NCBI GenBank assembly: GCA_016205045.1
Contig: JACQJM010000275.1
Coordinates: 1 to 10,180, forward strand
Reading direction: 5' to 3'
Source of the DNA: Elusimicrobiota bacterium
GTDB taxonomy: Bacteria; Elusimicrobiota; Elusimicrobia; JACQJN01
DNA: 10,180 nt
Part shown: in pieces, positions 1 through 5,897 of the stretch
How positions within the stretch are numbered: position 1 is the stretch's first letter
Layout of the letters: each line of letters starts with the position of its first letter
Made by a program: the position numbers and the translations under genes
The notes under the pieces: model-generated
The model's input: only the letters and a program-made list of their open reading frames with translations
What the model was told of the DNA's origin: nothing
Databases searched by the model: none

Positions 1-35
1 GGGCTGGCTATGCGGCAAAGTGAGGCCCAGACTTG

Positions 36-61
36 TCCCTCACTTGGGTCAAGTGATGGGA
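36..61. repeat. Imperfect inverted repeat (hairpin) upstream of the DoxX-like gene
   Basis: TCACTTG at 40-46 and CAAGTGA at 50-56 are perfect inverted repeats around GGT. After a single bulged T at 57 the stem continues, with TCCC at 36-39 pairing GGGA at 58-61, giving 11 base pairs in all. The left arm can also pair elsewhere: AAGTGAGG at 18-25 is the exact reverse complement of CCTCACTT at 38-45, so two mutually exclusive hairpins are possible. No T-run follows on either side, so it is not a standard intrinsic terminator. It could be the 3' end structure of a gene left of the window, an operator, or part of a leader. The inverted repeat is directly visible; its function is unknown. Confidence 0.5.
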
Positions 62-64
62 GGG

Positions 65-93
65 TGAATTCTTCAGTTTAACTGAAGAATTCA
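65..93. repeat. Perfect 14-bp palindrome with a single-base centre
   Basis: The arm TGAATTCTTCAGTT at 65-78 is the exact reverse complement of AACTGAAGAATTCA at 80-93, with only T79 between them. The next outer pair, G64/G94, does not match. Such near-seamless symmetry is typical of a binding site for a dimeric regulator, and it could also extrude as a hairpin. It lies 85 nt before the DoxX-like start codon and 3 nt after the preceding hairpin. No T-run follows, which argues against an intrinsic terminator. Which protein, if any, binds it cannot be told from the sequence. Confidence 0.6.
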
Positions 94-177
94 GGCTAGT
101 GCCGCCCTACGCAAGTATACCCCCTGAAAACACATTTTTGCAATAGATTTGACTTCTATGGTTTAATTAGGGATAGA

Positions 178-636
178 ATGTCACTTTTTCCTCCTTTTGA
201 TGAGCTCGATCGCGCCATTGCCGGGTGGATGGAGAAATATGGCCATCTATTTCTTCGCATTTCCTTAGGACTTGTTTTCATCTGGTTCGGAATTCTGAAA
301 CTTTTTGGAGTCAGTCCCGCCAATGACTTAGTAGCCCGAACCGTTTACTGGTTTTCTCCTGAAGTATTCATTCCCATCCTCGGAGCATGGGAAACCGCCA
401 TAGGCATCGGCCTCCTGTTTAGGCCTCTTCTGCGAGCCGCGTTGTTTCTGCTTTTTCTGCAAATGCCCGGGACCATGCTTCCTCTGTTTCTGCTGCCTCA
501 AATCTGTTTCACTCATTTTCCTTTTGCCCCCACCCTGGAAGGACAGTACATCATCAAAAATTTAGTTCTCATCAGCGCCGGAATCGTGGTGGGCGGGACG
601 GTTCGTCATAAACGAGACCAAGGGAAGTTGGAGTAA
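178..636 (+). CDS. DoxX-like family small integral membrane protein
   Basis: A 152-residue hydrophobic protein with about four membrane segments, near residues 23-43, 63-81, 84-107 and 126-140. Its pattern (RISLGLVFIWFGILKLFG near the N terminus, a GAWETAIGIGLLF helix, then a GQYIIKNLVLISAG segment and a short basic tail) resembles the DoxX/DoxX-like membrane families. Members of that group are mostly uncharacterised, and some are linked to thiosulfate or quinone redox chemistry. No cofactor-binding motif is visible, so no reaction is assigned. The start ATG has AGGGA at 169-173, four bases upstream, as a fair ribosome binding site. The gene stands alone, convergent with the FNR gene, and has palindromes upstream that might control it. 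The membrane nature is clear; the family call is moderately sure. Confidence 0.75.
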   Translation: MSLFPPFDELDRAIAGWMEKYGHLFLRISLGLVFIWFGILKLFGVSPANDLVARTVYWFSPEVFIPILGAWETAIGIGLLFRPLLRAALFLLFLQMPGTMLPLFLLPQICFTHFPFAPTLEGQYIIKNLVLISAGIVVGGTVRHKRDQGKLE

Positions 637-681
637 GAGGCGTCGAATTTGGTTTCAGTCCGCAGCGGTGGGTATCGTAAG

Positions 682-714
682 AAAAAAAAGAAAAAAAGGC
701 GGGGTTTGGGCGCC
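682..714 (-). terminator. Possible weak intrinsic terminator for the FNR gene
   Basis: Read on the minus strand just after the FNR stop, a short GC stem (GGCG, complement of 711-714, with CGCC, complement of 698-701; 9-nt loop) is followed at once by a long T-rich run, the complement of the A-tracts at 682-697. The stem has only four pairs, so termination would depend heavily on the T-run. On the plus strand the order is reversed, with the A-run first, so it would not serve the DoxX-like gene. Confidence 0.35.
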
Positions 715-724
715 GTCGAATAGA

Positions 725-1630
725 TCAATATACTTCAACTCTAAGGCGCTGGTCCGCCTTCAGCTTCTCGGCGAAGGAATCGCCGATCCCCGCACCTTTC
801 CCCAGAGCATTCAGGACCGGAAATATACCCTCTTCCATCCCCTTTAATCCACAAAGATACATCATGCTATTCGATCCGGACAGAATTTTCAAAAGCTTCT
901 CTCGGTATTCATACATACGGACCTGAACGTACATCTTGTTTTGCCGGGTCTGAACCTCACTGGAAAAAGGATTGTTCTCCTCACGACTGATGGCCGTGAG
1001 ATAAGTGAATTTGGGATATTTGACGGCAAAGGCCCGGAACTCATCATCATAGAGGAGGCAGTCCTTATAGGGAACACCCAGGATAAGCCAAACATTCCTT
1101 TCGTATCCTTGCTGGAAAAGGTCGATCAACATCCCACGAAAAGGAGCGATTCCAGTTCCCGTGGCCACAAAGATAAAATCGCGAACCCCGAAATCGCCCG
1201 GGAGGAGGAAATGTTTTCCCGTGGGGCCGGTCACCTTCACCTTGTCCCCAACCCGGAGGTCACACAGGTAGTTGCTGGCGGCTCCTGGAAGATCCTTTTC
1301 ACCGGTTTGAGGGTTTTCCCAGAAGTGCCGCGTGACGCACAGGGAAAACGTCTTTCCGTCGCCATGGTCTCCGGTGCTGGGGGAAGCCACGGAGTAAAGA
1401 CGTGGAGAGTTGGGACGCTTGGTCCTAGAATCAATGCCGGGCGGCAAGATCCCGGCGCTTTGCCCAGGAATGCAGGGGTAGCTCCCGTTGAACTTGAAAA
1501 CCAGATGGCGAACGTCATTTTTTCTGCCACGCGACTCCGCCGTCAAACGCCTATTTTCAATTACCTCCACCGCCAATGGTGAAGAAATCCTGTACAAATT
1601 GATGGGTATGGACTTTTGCGTATTTTCCAT
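725..1630 (-). CDS. Plant-type (plastidic-class) ferredoxin/flavodoxin-NADP+ reductase
   Basis: Catalyses FAD-dependent hydride transfer between NADP(H) and ferredoxin or flavodoxin. Numbered from the ATG at 1678, the FAD domain shows RLYS at 93-96, CVTR at 114-117 and GAASNYLCDL at 132-141 (plant GVCSN). The NADP domain shows GTGIAPFRG at 174-182, SRE at 231-233 and KMY at 248-250, which in plant FNR contact the 2'-phosphate of NADP. CGLKGM follows at 276-281, and the chain ends in VEVY, whose terminal Tyr317 stacks on the flavin in plant-type enzymes. I prefer the ATG at 1628-1630 (301 residues). The extra 16 codons from 1678 cover a candidate promoter and align with nothing I recognise; neither start has a clear ribosome binding site. 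The gene is divergent from the transhydrogenase operon. In a non-phototroph it would probably run from NADPH to ferredoxin or flavodoxin, but direction and partner are inferred. The family is very secure. Confidence 0.93.
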   Translation of the reverse strand: MENTQKSIPINLYRISSPLAVEVIENRRLTAESRGRKNDVRHLVFKFNGSYPCIPGQSAGILPPGIDSRTKRPNSPRLYSVASPSTGDHGDGKTFSLCVTRHFWENPQTGEKDLPGAASNYLCDLRVGDKVKVTGPTGKHFLLPGDFGVRDFIFVATGTGIAPFRGMLIDLFQQGYERNVWLILGVPYKDCLLYDDEFRAFAVKYPKFTYLTAISREENNPFSSEVQTRQNKMYVQVRMYEYREKLLKILSGSNSMMYLCGLKGMEEGIFPVLNALGKGAGIGDSFAEKLKADQRLRVEVY

Positions 1631-1640
1631 GGAGGGTGAA

Positions 1641-1649
1641 AGTATAACA
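1641..1649 (-). promoter_or_regulatory. Candidate extended -10 promoter element for the FNR gene
   Basis: On the minus strand this reads TGTTATACT, matching the extended -10 form TGnTATAAT with one mismatch. No good -35 hexamer lies 16-18 bp upstream. Transcription from it would begin about 4-5 nt before the ATG at 1630, giving an almost leaderless mRNA. That would fit the absence of a ribosome binding site there and would exclude the upstream ATG at 1678. This is a pattern match only. Confidence 0.3.
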
Positions 1650-1698
1650 AATTTCGAAACTTGAAAACTCACTCCCATTTTTATAGGATGGTTCCAAT

Positions 1699-2874
1699 AT
1701 GAGAATTGGAATCCCCAAGGAAATTTTGCCCGAAGAACGCAGGGTAGCTGTGATCCCGGACACCGTAGCCAGGATGGTCAAAGCCGGCATGGAAGTTTGG
1801 GTGGAATCCGGGGCAGGAAAACGCGCCTATTTCTCGGACGAAGAATATCAGCGCTCCGGAGCGCGCATAGAGTCTCGCCTAGAATCGCTGTGGGGGGAAG
1901 CAGACGTGGTGTTGAAGGTCCAGCGCCCCATTTTCGATGAGACACGAAAAAGACACGAGGCCGACCTGATCCGGGAGAAAGCGACGGTCATCGGGTTGCT
2001 TTTTCCCATGCTCTATCCGGAAATAATTGTGAAATTAAATGCCCGAAAGGTGACCGCCTTTTCTTTGGATTGTCTGCCCAGAATTGCTCGAGCCCAGTCC
2101 ATGGATGTTTTGAGTTCCATGTCCAATATCGCAGGGTATAAGAGCGTCATTATGGCTGCGGATGCCTTAAAGCGCTTGTTCCCCATGATGACCACAGCCG
2201 CAGGAACCATCCCTCCCGCCAAGGTCGTCGTGGTAGGAGCAGGGGTGGCAGGCCTTCAGGCCATCGCCACGGCTAAGAGGTTAGGAGGAGTTGTCACCGC
2301 TTTTGACACGCGTCCTGTGGTTGCCGAACAAGTCAAAAGTCTAGGAGCGGAGTTCGTGAGCCTGGACGTTCCTCATGGACAGGCCGAGGACGCTGGAGGC
2401 TACGCCAAGGAGCTTCCTCCAGAGTTTTATCAAAAAGAGCAGGAAATTTTGCGCAAGCACACCAAGGATGCGGATGTGGTGATTACGTCCGCCCTCATTC
2501 CGGGGAGAAGAGCCCCCATTCTCATCACCGAGGAGATGCTGCGCGAGATGAAACCCGGTTCGGTCATTGTGGACCTAGCCGTCGAGCAAAAAGGGAACTG
2601 CACTTTTTCGGAACCGGGAAATGTGGTGACCCACCACGAGGTTACCATCATCGGCACGCTGAACCTTCCGAGCAGAGTCCCGATACATGCCAGCCAGCTT
2701 TACGCCAAGAATGTTTTGAATTTTCTCAACCATCTCTCACCGGATGGAAAATCCATTCGCTCCGATAGGAACGACGAAATCATTAAGGGAGCCTTGATTA
2801 CACTCAATGGTGAGATCGTCCACCCTGCCGTGAAAGAGACAGCAAAATCCAAGGCCATCGCGCAAGGAGTCTAA
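1699..2874 (+). CDS. pntAA: Proton-translocating NAD(P) transhydrogenase, alpha subunit part 1 (NAD(H)-binding dI)
   Basis: Soluble domain I of the membrane transhydrogenase, which binds NAD(H) and exchanges hydride with NADP(H) on the beta subunit, coupled to proton flow. The 391 residues begin with the family signature MRIGIPKEILPEERRVAVIP. They contain the RAQSMD loop at 131-136 (Arg and Gln near the nicotinamide), a Rossmann GAGVAG at 180-185 followed by AFDTRP with Asp203 in the adenosine-ribose position, and DLAVEQKGN at 292-300. The length fits a stand-alone dI subunit as in Rhodospirillum-type three-gene systems, rather than the fused alpha chain of Escherichia coli. The ATG is preceded by a modest AGGATGG at 1685-1691. 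It is the first gene of an operon, with one base between its stop and pntAB, and is divergent from FNR. No defects are seen. Confidence 0.96.
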   Translation: MRIGIPKEILPEERRVAVIPDTVARMVKAGMEVWVESGAGKRAYFSDEEYQRSGARIESRLESLWGEADVVLKVQRPIFDETRKRHEADLIREKATVIGLLFPMLYPEIIVKLNARKVTAFSLDCLPRIARAQSMDVLSSMSNIAGYKSVIMAADALKRLFPMMTTAAGTIPPAKVVVVGAGVAGLQAIATAKRLGGVVTAFDTRPVVAEQVKSLGAEFVSLDVPHGQAEDAGGYAKELPPEFYQKEQEILRKHTKDADVVITSALIPGRRAPILITEEMLREMKPGSVIVDLAVEQKGNCTFSEPGNVVTHHEVTIIGTLNLPSRVPIHASQLYAKNVLNFLNHLSPDGKSIRSDRNDEIIKGALITLNGEIVHPAVKETAKSKAIAQGV

Positions 2875-2875
2875 C

Positions 2876-3166
2876 ATGGAGCACGCCATTCCCATCCCCG
2901 AGCTTTATATCTTTTTACTGGCCGCCTTTCTGGGCTACCAACTGATTTCCCGTGTGCCACCCTTGCTGCATACCCCTTTGATGTCGGCTACAAACGCCAT
3001 CTCCGGGATATCGTTGGTAGGCTCTCTGATTGTGGCCGGGGCGAACTATAACCACGTGTCGAACATCTTGGGATTCGTGGCGGTGACCTGCTCTACGATC
3101 AATGTGGTGGGAGGATTCTTGATTACGGATCGGATTCTGAAAATGTTCAAGAAAGTTAAAAAATGA
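2876..3166 (+). CDS. pntAB: NAD(P) transhydrogenase, alpha subunit part 2 (membrane)
   Basis: A 96-residue membrane subunit supplying the alpha-side helices of the proton channel (domain II). Three hydrophobic segments are visible, near residues 10-26, 39-57 and 62-83, with the family motif HTPLMSATNAISGI at 32-45 and a Lys-rich end. The length is normal for the split form. AAGGAG at 2864-2869, inside the end of pntAA, lies six bases before the ATG, so the start is well supported. The stop overlaps the pntB start as ATGA at 3163-3166, which points to coupled translation and equal amounts of the subunits. It has no activity without pntAA and pntB. Confidence 0.95.
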   Translation: MEHAIPIPELYIFLLAAFLGYQLISRVPPLLHTPLMSATNAISGISLVGSLIVAGANYNHVSNILGFVAVTCSTINVVGGFLITDRILKMFKKVKK

Positions 3167-4551
3167 GTATTCTCCAGCTTCTTTACCTTGCCTCGGCCAC
3201 GCTTTTCATCCTGGGAATCAGAGGGTTAAGCTCTCCCGAAACGGCGCGCAAAGGCATGAACCTAGCCGCCTTCGGAATGCTCCTGGCCATTGTCGGCACG
3301 CTTTTCCATCATGAGATAGTCACCTACAAGTGGATCATCGCAGGCTTGATTCTGGGCTCCGCCATCGGGGTTCCGATGTCTCTCTGGATCCCCATGACCG
3401 CGGTGCCTCAACGCACGGCTCTCTCCCACGCCGGCGGGGCTCTAGCCGCTTGTTTAATAGGGGTCTCGGAATACTACAGGCACGGCATTAGCCTGGGAAC
3501 AGGCCATATGGCTATTATCGGCGTGGAGGTGCTTCTGGGAGCCTTGACGACGACAGGAAGCCTCATGGCGGCCGCCAAACTTCAGGGGCTTCTGCCTGGA
3601 AGACCGATCACCTATCCCTTCCAAAACGCATCGACCATCTCCCTGCTTGCTTTCTTGGGTGGTTTCATCGTGTACCTGACGGCTCATCCCGGGGCGACCC
3701 ACCTGTTTTATATCCTTTTGGCCTGCAGTTTTTTATTTGGGATCCTGCTTCTTGTTCCCATTGGTGCCGCCGACATGCCCTGCGTCATTACGCTGCTTAA
3801 TGCCTACGCAGGTCTTACCGACGCCGCCATGGGATTTATGCTAGCCAACCGAATCCAGATCGTCACCGGCTCTCTGGATGGATCCTCAGGCCTTATCCTG
3901 TCGATTCTGATGTGCCGGGCCATGAATCGGCCCTTTACCAACATCCTCTTTGGAGCCTTTGGCAAGGTAGAGGAAGCCTCTACGGAGGTATTGGAGAGCA
4001 AGAAGAAGTCTGTAAAATCCCTCACCATCGAAGAGGCGGTCAATTTATTTAACGAAGCCAAGCGCGTGATTATCGTGCCGGGTTATGGTATGGCGGCGGC
4101 CCAAGCCCAACACGCCGTCCGTGATGTGGCTGACAAACTCAAGGCCCTGGGAGTGGCGATTAAGTACGCCATCCATCCCGTGGCGGGAAGGATGCCCGGA
4201 CACATGAATGTACTTTTGGCGGAGGCCAATGTTCCTTACCCCGAGTTATTCGACATGGATGACATAAATCCTGAATTTTCCGAAGCGGATGTGGCGCTCG
4301 TGGTGGGAGCCAACGACGTGACCAACCCTGCGGCCCGACATGTGAAGTCCAGCCCCATCTATGGAATGCCGATTCTAGACGTGGACAAAGCCAAGAAGGT
4401 AATCGTCTTCAAACGCAGCATGGCTCCCGGCTTTGCAGGGATCGACAACGATCTTTACCTCCTGGATCACACCTGGATGCTTTTTGGAGATGCCAAGGAC
4501 AGCTTTACGAAGCTGGCAGGCGCCTTACAAAACGTAGCGTTACAAAAATAA
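3163..4551 (+). CDS. pntB: NAD(P) transhydrogenase, beta subunit (NADP(H)-binding)
   Basis: The 462-residue beta subunit has a membrane domain of several helices (about 1-265) and the NADP(H)-binding domain III (about 285-462). His89, in the helix containing TALSHAGGALAA, aligns with the E. coli beta-His91 of the proton path. IVTGSLDGSSG at 233-243 and CRAMNRPF at 251-258 mark the end of the membrane part. Domain III has GYGMAAAQAQ at 307-316, HPVAGRMPGHMNVLLAEA at 338-355, VGANDVTNPAA at 381-391 and KRSMAPGFAGIDN at 417-429, where Lys/Arg/Ser hold the NADP 2'-phosphate. The enzyme normally uses the proton gradient to make NADPH from NADH. The start overlaps pntAB by four bases. No terminator is visible in the 91 nt before the next gene. 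Intact, with no missing key residue. Confidence 0.96.
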   Translation: MSILQLLYLASATLFILGIRGLSSPETARKGMNLAAFGMLLAIVGTLFHHEIVTYKWIIAGLILGSAIGVPMSLWIPMTAVPQRTALSHAGGALAACLIGVSEYYRHGISLGTGHMAIIGVEVLLGALTTTGSLMAAAKLQGLLPGRPITYPFQNASTISLLAFLGGFIVYLTAHPGATHLFYILLACSFLFGILLLVPIGAADMPCVITLLNAYAGLTDAAMGFMLANRIQIVTGSLDGSSGLILSILMCRAMNRPFTNILFGAFGKVEEASTEVLESKKKSVKSLTIEEAVNLFNEAKRVIIVPGYGMAAAQAQHAVRDVADKLKALGVAIKYAIHPVAGRMPGHMNVLLAEANVPYPELFDMDDINPEFSEADVALVVGANDVTNPAARHVKSSPIYGMPILDVDKAKKVIVFKRSMAPGFAGIDNDLYLLDHTWMLFGDAKDSFTKLAGALQNVALQK

Positions 4552-4567
4552 ACCCACCGACAAAGTA

Positions 4568-4595
4568 TTGTTAGAACCTCTCAATTTAAGATAAT
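4568..4595 (+). promoter_or_regulatory. Candidate sigma-70 promoter of the liv operon
   Basis: TTGTTA at 4568-4573 and GATAAT at 4590-4595 are separated by 16 bp; an overlapping TAATAT at 4592-4597 gives 18 bp. Transcription would start near 4602, leaving a leader of about 40 nt that carries a small stem-loop and a strong Shine-Dalgarno site. This is the best promoter-like match in an intergenic region of the window and falls where the operon switches from pnt to liv genes. It is a prediction from pattern alone. Confidence 0.5.
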
Positions 4596-4608
4596 ATCTC
4601 ATAGCTGG

Positions 4609-4631
4609 TTAGGGCTCATAACGGGCCCTAA
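4609..4631 (+). promoter_or_regulatory. Leader stem-loop abutting the livK-like ribosome binding site
   Basis: TTAGGGC at 4609-4615 and GCCCTAA at 4625-4631 are perfect inverted repeats with a 9-nt loop. The last pairing base is the first A of AAGGAGGT (4631-4638), the near-perfect Shine-Dalgarno site that lies four bases before the ATG at 4643. The structure sits in the predicted 5' leader. It could tune translation or protect the mRNA 5' end, or it could be a DNA operator just downstream of the promoter. There is no U-run, so it is not a terminator for pntB. Confidence 0.4.
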
Positions 4632-4642
4632 AGGAGGTACAT

Positions 4643-5785
4643 ATGCTACGTCCCATGACCCACACTCTTTTGGTATTGAGCCTGATGATCGCTAACCGGA
4701 GCTCCGCGGTGGCGGCGGACCGCATCCTAATAGGAGAAGTCGGCTCTCTCACGGGCGCCGAAGCCACCTTTGGAGACTCCACGCGAAAAGGTATTGATTT
4801 GGCGATCACGGACATCAATGCCAAGGGAGGCGTGAAAGGCAAAAAACTGGAAGTCAAAGTCTATGATGACCAGGGAAAACCGGAAGAAGCGGCCACCGCC
4901 ATGACCCGCTTGATCGCCCAGGACAAGGTGACCTTAGTATTGGGGGAAGTGGCTTCCAGCCGCTCTCTGGCCATGGCTCCCATCGCGGAAAGAAACAAAA
5001 TTCCCATGATCACCCCTTCCTCCACCAATCCTCGCGTCACCAAGGATGGGAAAAAAGTGCGCGATTTTGTTTTTCGAGTTTGCTTTATCGATCCTTTTCA
5101 AGGCACGGTCATGGCTAAATTCACCCGCAAAAACTTAAAGCTATCCAAAGTGGCCATTCTGCGCGATGTAGGAAATGATTACTCCATGGGTTTGGCGGAC
5201 TACTTCACCGCGAAATTTAAGGAACTGGGCGGCACCATCGTAGCCGATGAAAGTTATAAAGCGGGAGACCAAGATTTCAAAGCACAACTCACCAGCCTCA
5301 AAGGAAAAAAACCGGAGGCCGTCTTCATTCCCGGATACTATACCGATGTGGCGTTGATTGCCCGTCAGGCGCGGGAACTCAATATGAAACAACCTCTCCT
5401 AGGGGGCGACGGTTGGGAATCCGCCAAGCTTTATGAAATCGGCGGTTCGGCCTTGGACAACTCCTACTTCTCCAATCACTACTCCACCGATGACCCCAAC
5501 CCTAAAATTCAGAACTTTGTGAAACGCTATAAAAACACCTACGGGGAAGTTCCTGACTCCATGAGCGCCTTAGCCTACGATGCCGCCATGATCGCTGCGG
5601 AAGCCATGACCAAGGCCAAGGATCTTTCCGGAGAGGCCATCCGTCAAATTCTGGCCTCCACCAAAGGCTTTAAAGGAGTTACGGGCATCATCAACATCGA
5701 TCAAGACCATAATGCCGTGAAGCCCGCCGTGGTGCTGCGCATTCAAGATAAAAAACCCCACTACGTCACCACCATCTCGCCATAA
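4643..5785 (+). CDS. livK: Branched-chain amino acid ABC transporter, periplasmic substrate-binding protein
   Basis: The binding protein of a HAAT-type importer, which captures ligand in the periplasm and delivers it to LivHMGF. Of its 380 residues, the first 25 or so (hydrophobic core LLVLSLMIA, cleavage after AVAA) form a signal peptide with no lipobox Cys, so the mature protein should be soluble and periplasmic. The type I periplasmic fold follows: RILIGEVGSLTGAEATFGDS at 27-46, YDDQGKPEEA at 74-83, the ligand-loop pattern GEVASSRSLA at 101-110 and SSTNP at 126-130, and GYYTDVALIARQARE at 231-245. AAGGAGGT just upstream is the strongest ribosome binding site in the window, fitting the excess of binding protein usually needed. 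Tandem stops TAA TAG end it. The actual ligand (Leu/Ile/Val, other amino acids, amides or urea-like compounds) cannot be told from sequence. The symbol is by family. Confidence 0.9.
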   Translation: MLRPMTHTLLVLSLMIANRSSAVAADRILIGEVGSLTGAEATFGDSTRKGIDLAITDINAKGGVKGKKLEVKVYDDQGKPEEAATAMTRLIAQDKVTLVLGEVASSRSLAMAPIAERNKIPMITPSSTNPRVTKDGKKVRDFVFRVCFIDPFQGTVMAKFTRKNLKLSKVAILRDVGNDYSMGLADYFTAKFKELGGTIVADESYKAGDQDFKAQLTSLKGKKPEAVFIPGYYTDVALIARQARELNMKQPLLGGDGWESAKLYEIGGSALDNSYFSNHYSTDDPNPKIQNFVKRYKNTYGEVPDSMSALAYDAAMIAAEAMTKAKDLSGEAIRQILASTKGFKGVTGIINIDQDHNAVKPAVVLRIQDKKPHYVTTISP

Positions 5786-5790
5786 TAGAC

Positions 5791-5893
5791 CATTAGGCGA
5801 TATTAGGAGATTAAGTGATTAAGAAATTAAGAGATTAAGAATTTTAATATGAAGGCCCCTAATCACCTAATTCCCCAATCCCTTAATCTCTAA
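5791..5893. repeat. Imperfect inverted repeat built of 8-nt units, within the liv operon
   Basis: This fills the 112-nt gap between the binding-protein gene and livH. The left arm carries (G/A)ATTAAG at 5809, 5817, 5825 and 5833, an exact 8-nt period. The right arm carries TAATC/TAATT/CAATC/TAATC at 5860, 5868, 5876 and 5884, also exactly 8 nt apart. By hand alignment 26 of 33 positions of 5807-5839 pair with 5858-5890, including a 9-bp core (GAGATTAAG at 5807-5815 with CTTAATCTC at 5882-5890). Most mismatches put A on the left opposite C on the right. Two further ATTAGG copies lie at 5792 and 5802. Transcribed, it would fold into a long stem with a loop of about 18 nt. It may act as an mRNA processing or stability element, or be a dispersed intergenic repeat. 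No coding potential is seen. Confidence 0.7.
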
Positions 5894-5897
5894 CGCA

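Noticed and set aside
1..81. Possible 3' end of an upstream plus-strand gene
   Set aside because: Three frames end in stops at 21-23, 65-67 and 79-81, and each visible piece is too short to judge. No family is recognisable, so no gene is called.
138..167. TTGCAA/TTTAAT as a promoter for the DoxX-like gene (also TTGACT at 149-154)
   Set aside because: Transcription would start at about 174 or later, after the ribosome binding site at 169-173, so neither fits the chosen start.
682..697. The A-rich tract as a slippage or recoding site
   Set aside because: It lies between two convergent genes, outside any coding frame that could use it.
941..1582. A 213-codon open frame on the plus strand inside the FNR gene
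   Set aside because: It lies antisense to a strongly supported FNR coding region, and its translation shows no recognisable family pattern.
1661..1687. TTGAAA/TATAGG as a promoter for pntAA
   Set aside because: The spacing is only 15 bp, and transcription would begin downstream of the likely ribosome binding site at 1685-1691.
5791..5893. The octamer array as a CRISPR or a tandem microsatellite
   Set aside because: Units are 8 nt with no spacers, far below CRISPR repeat length. The two arms run in opposite orientation, unlike a simple tandem array.
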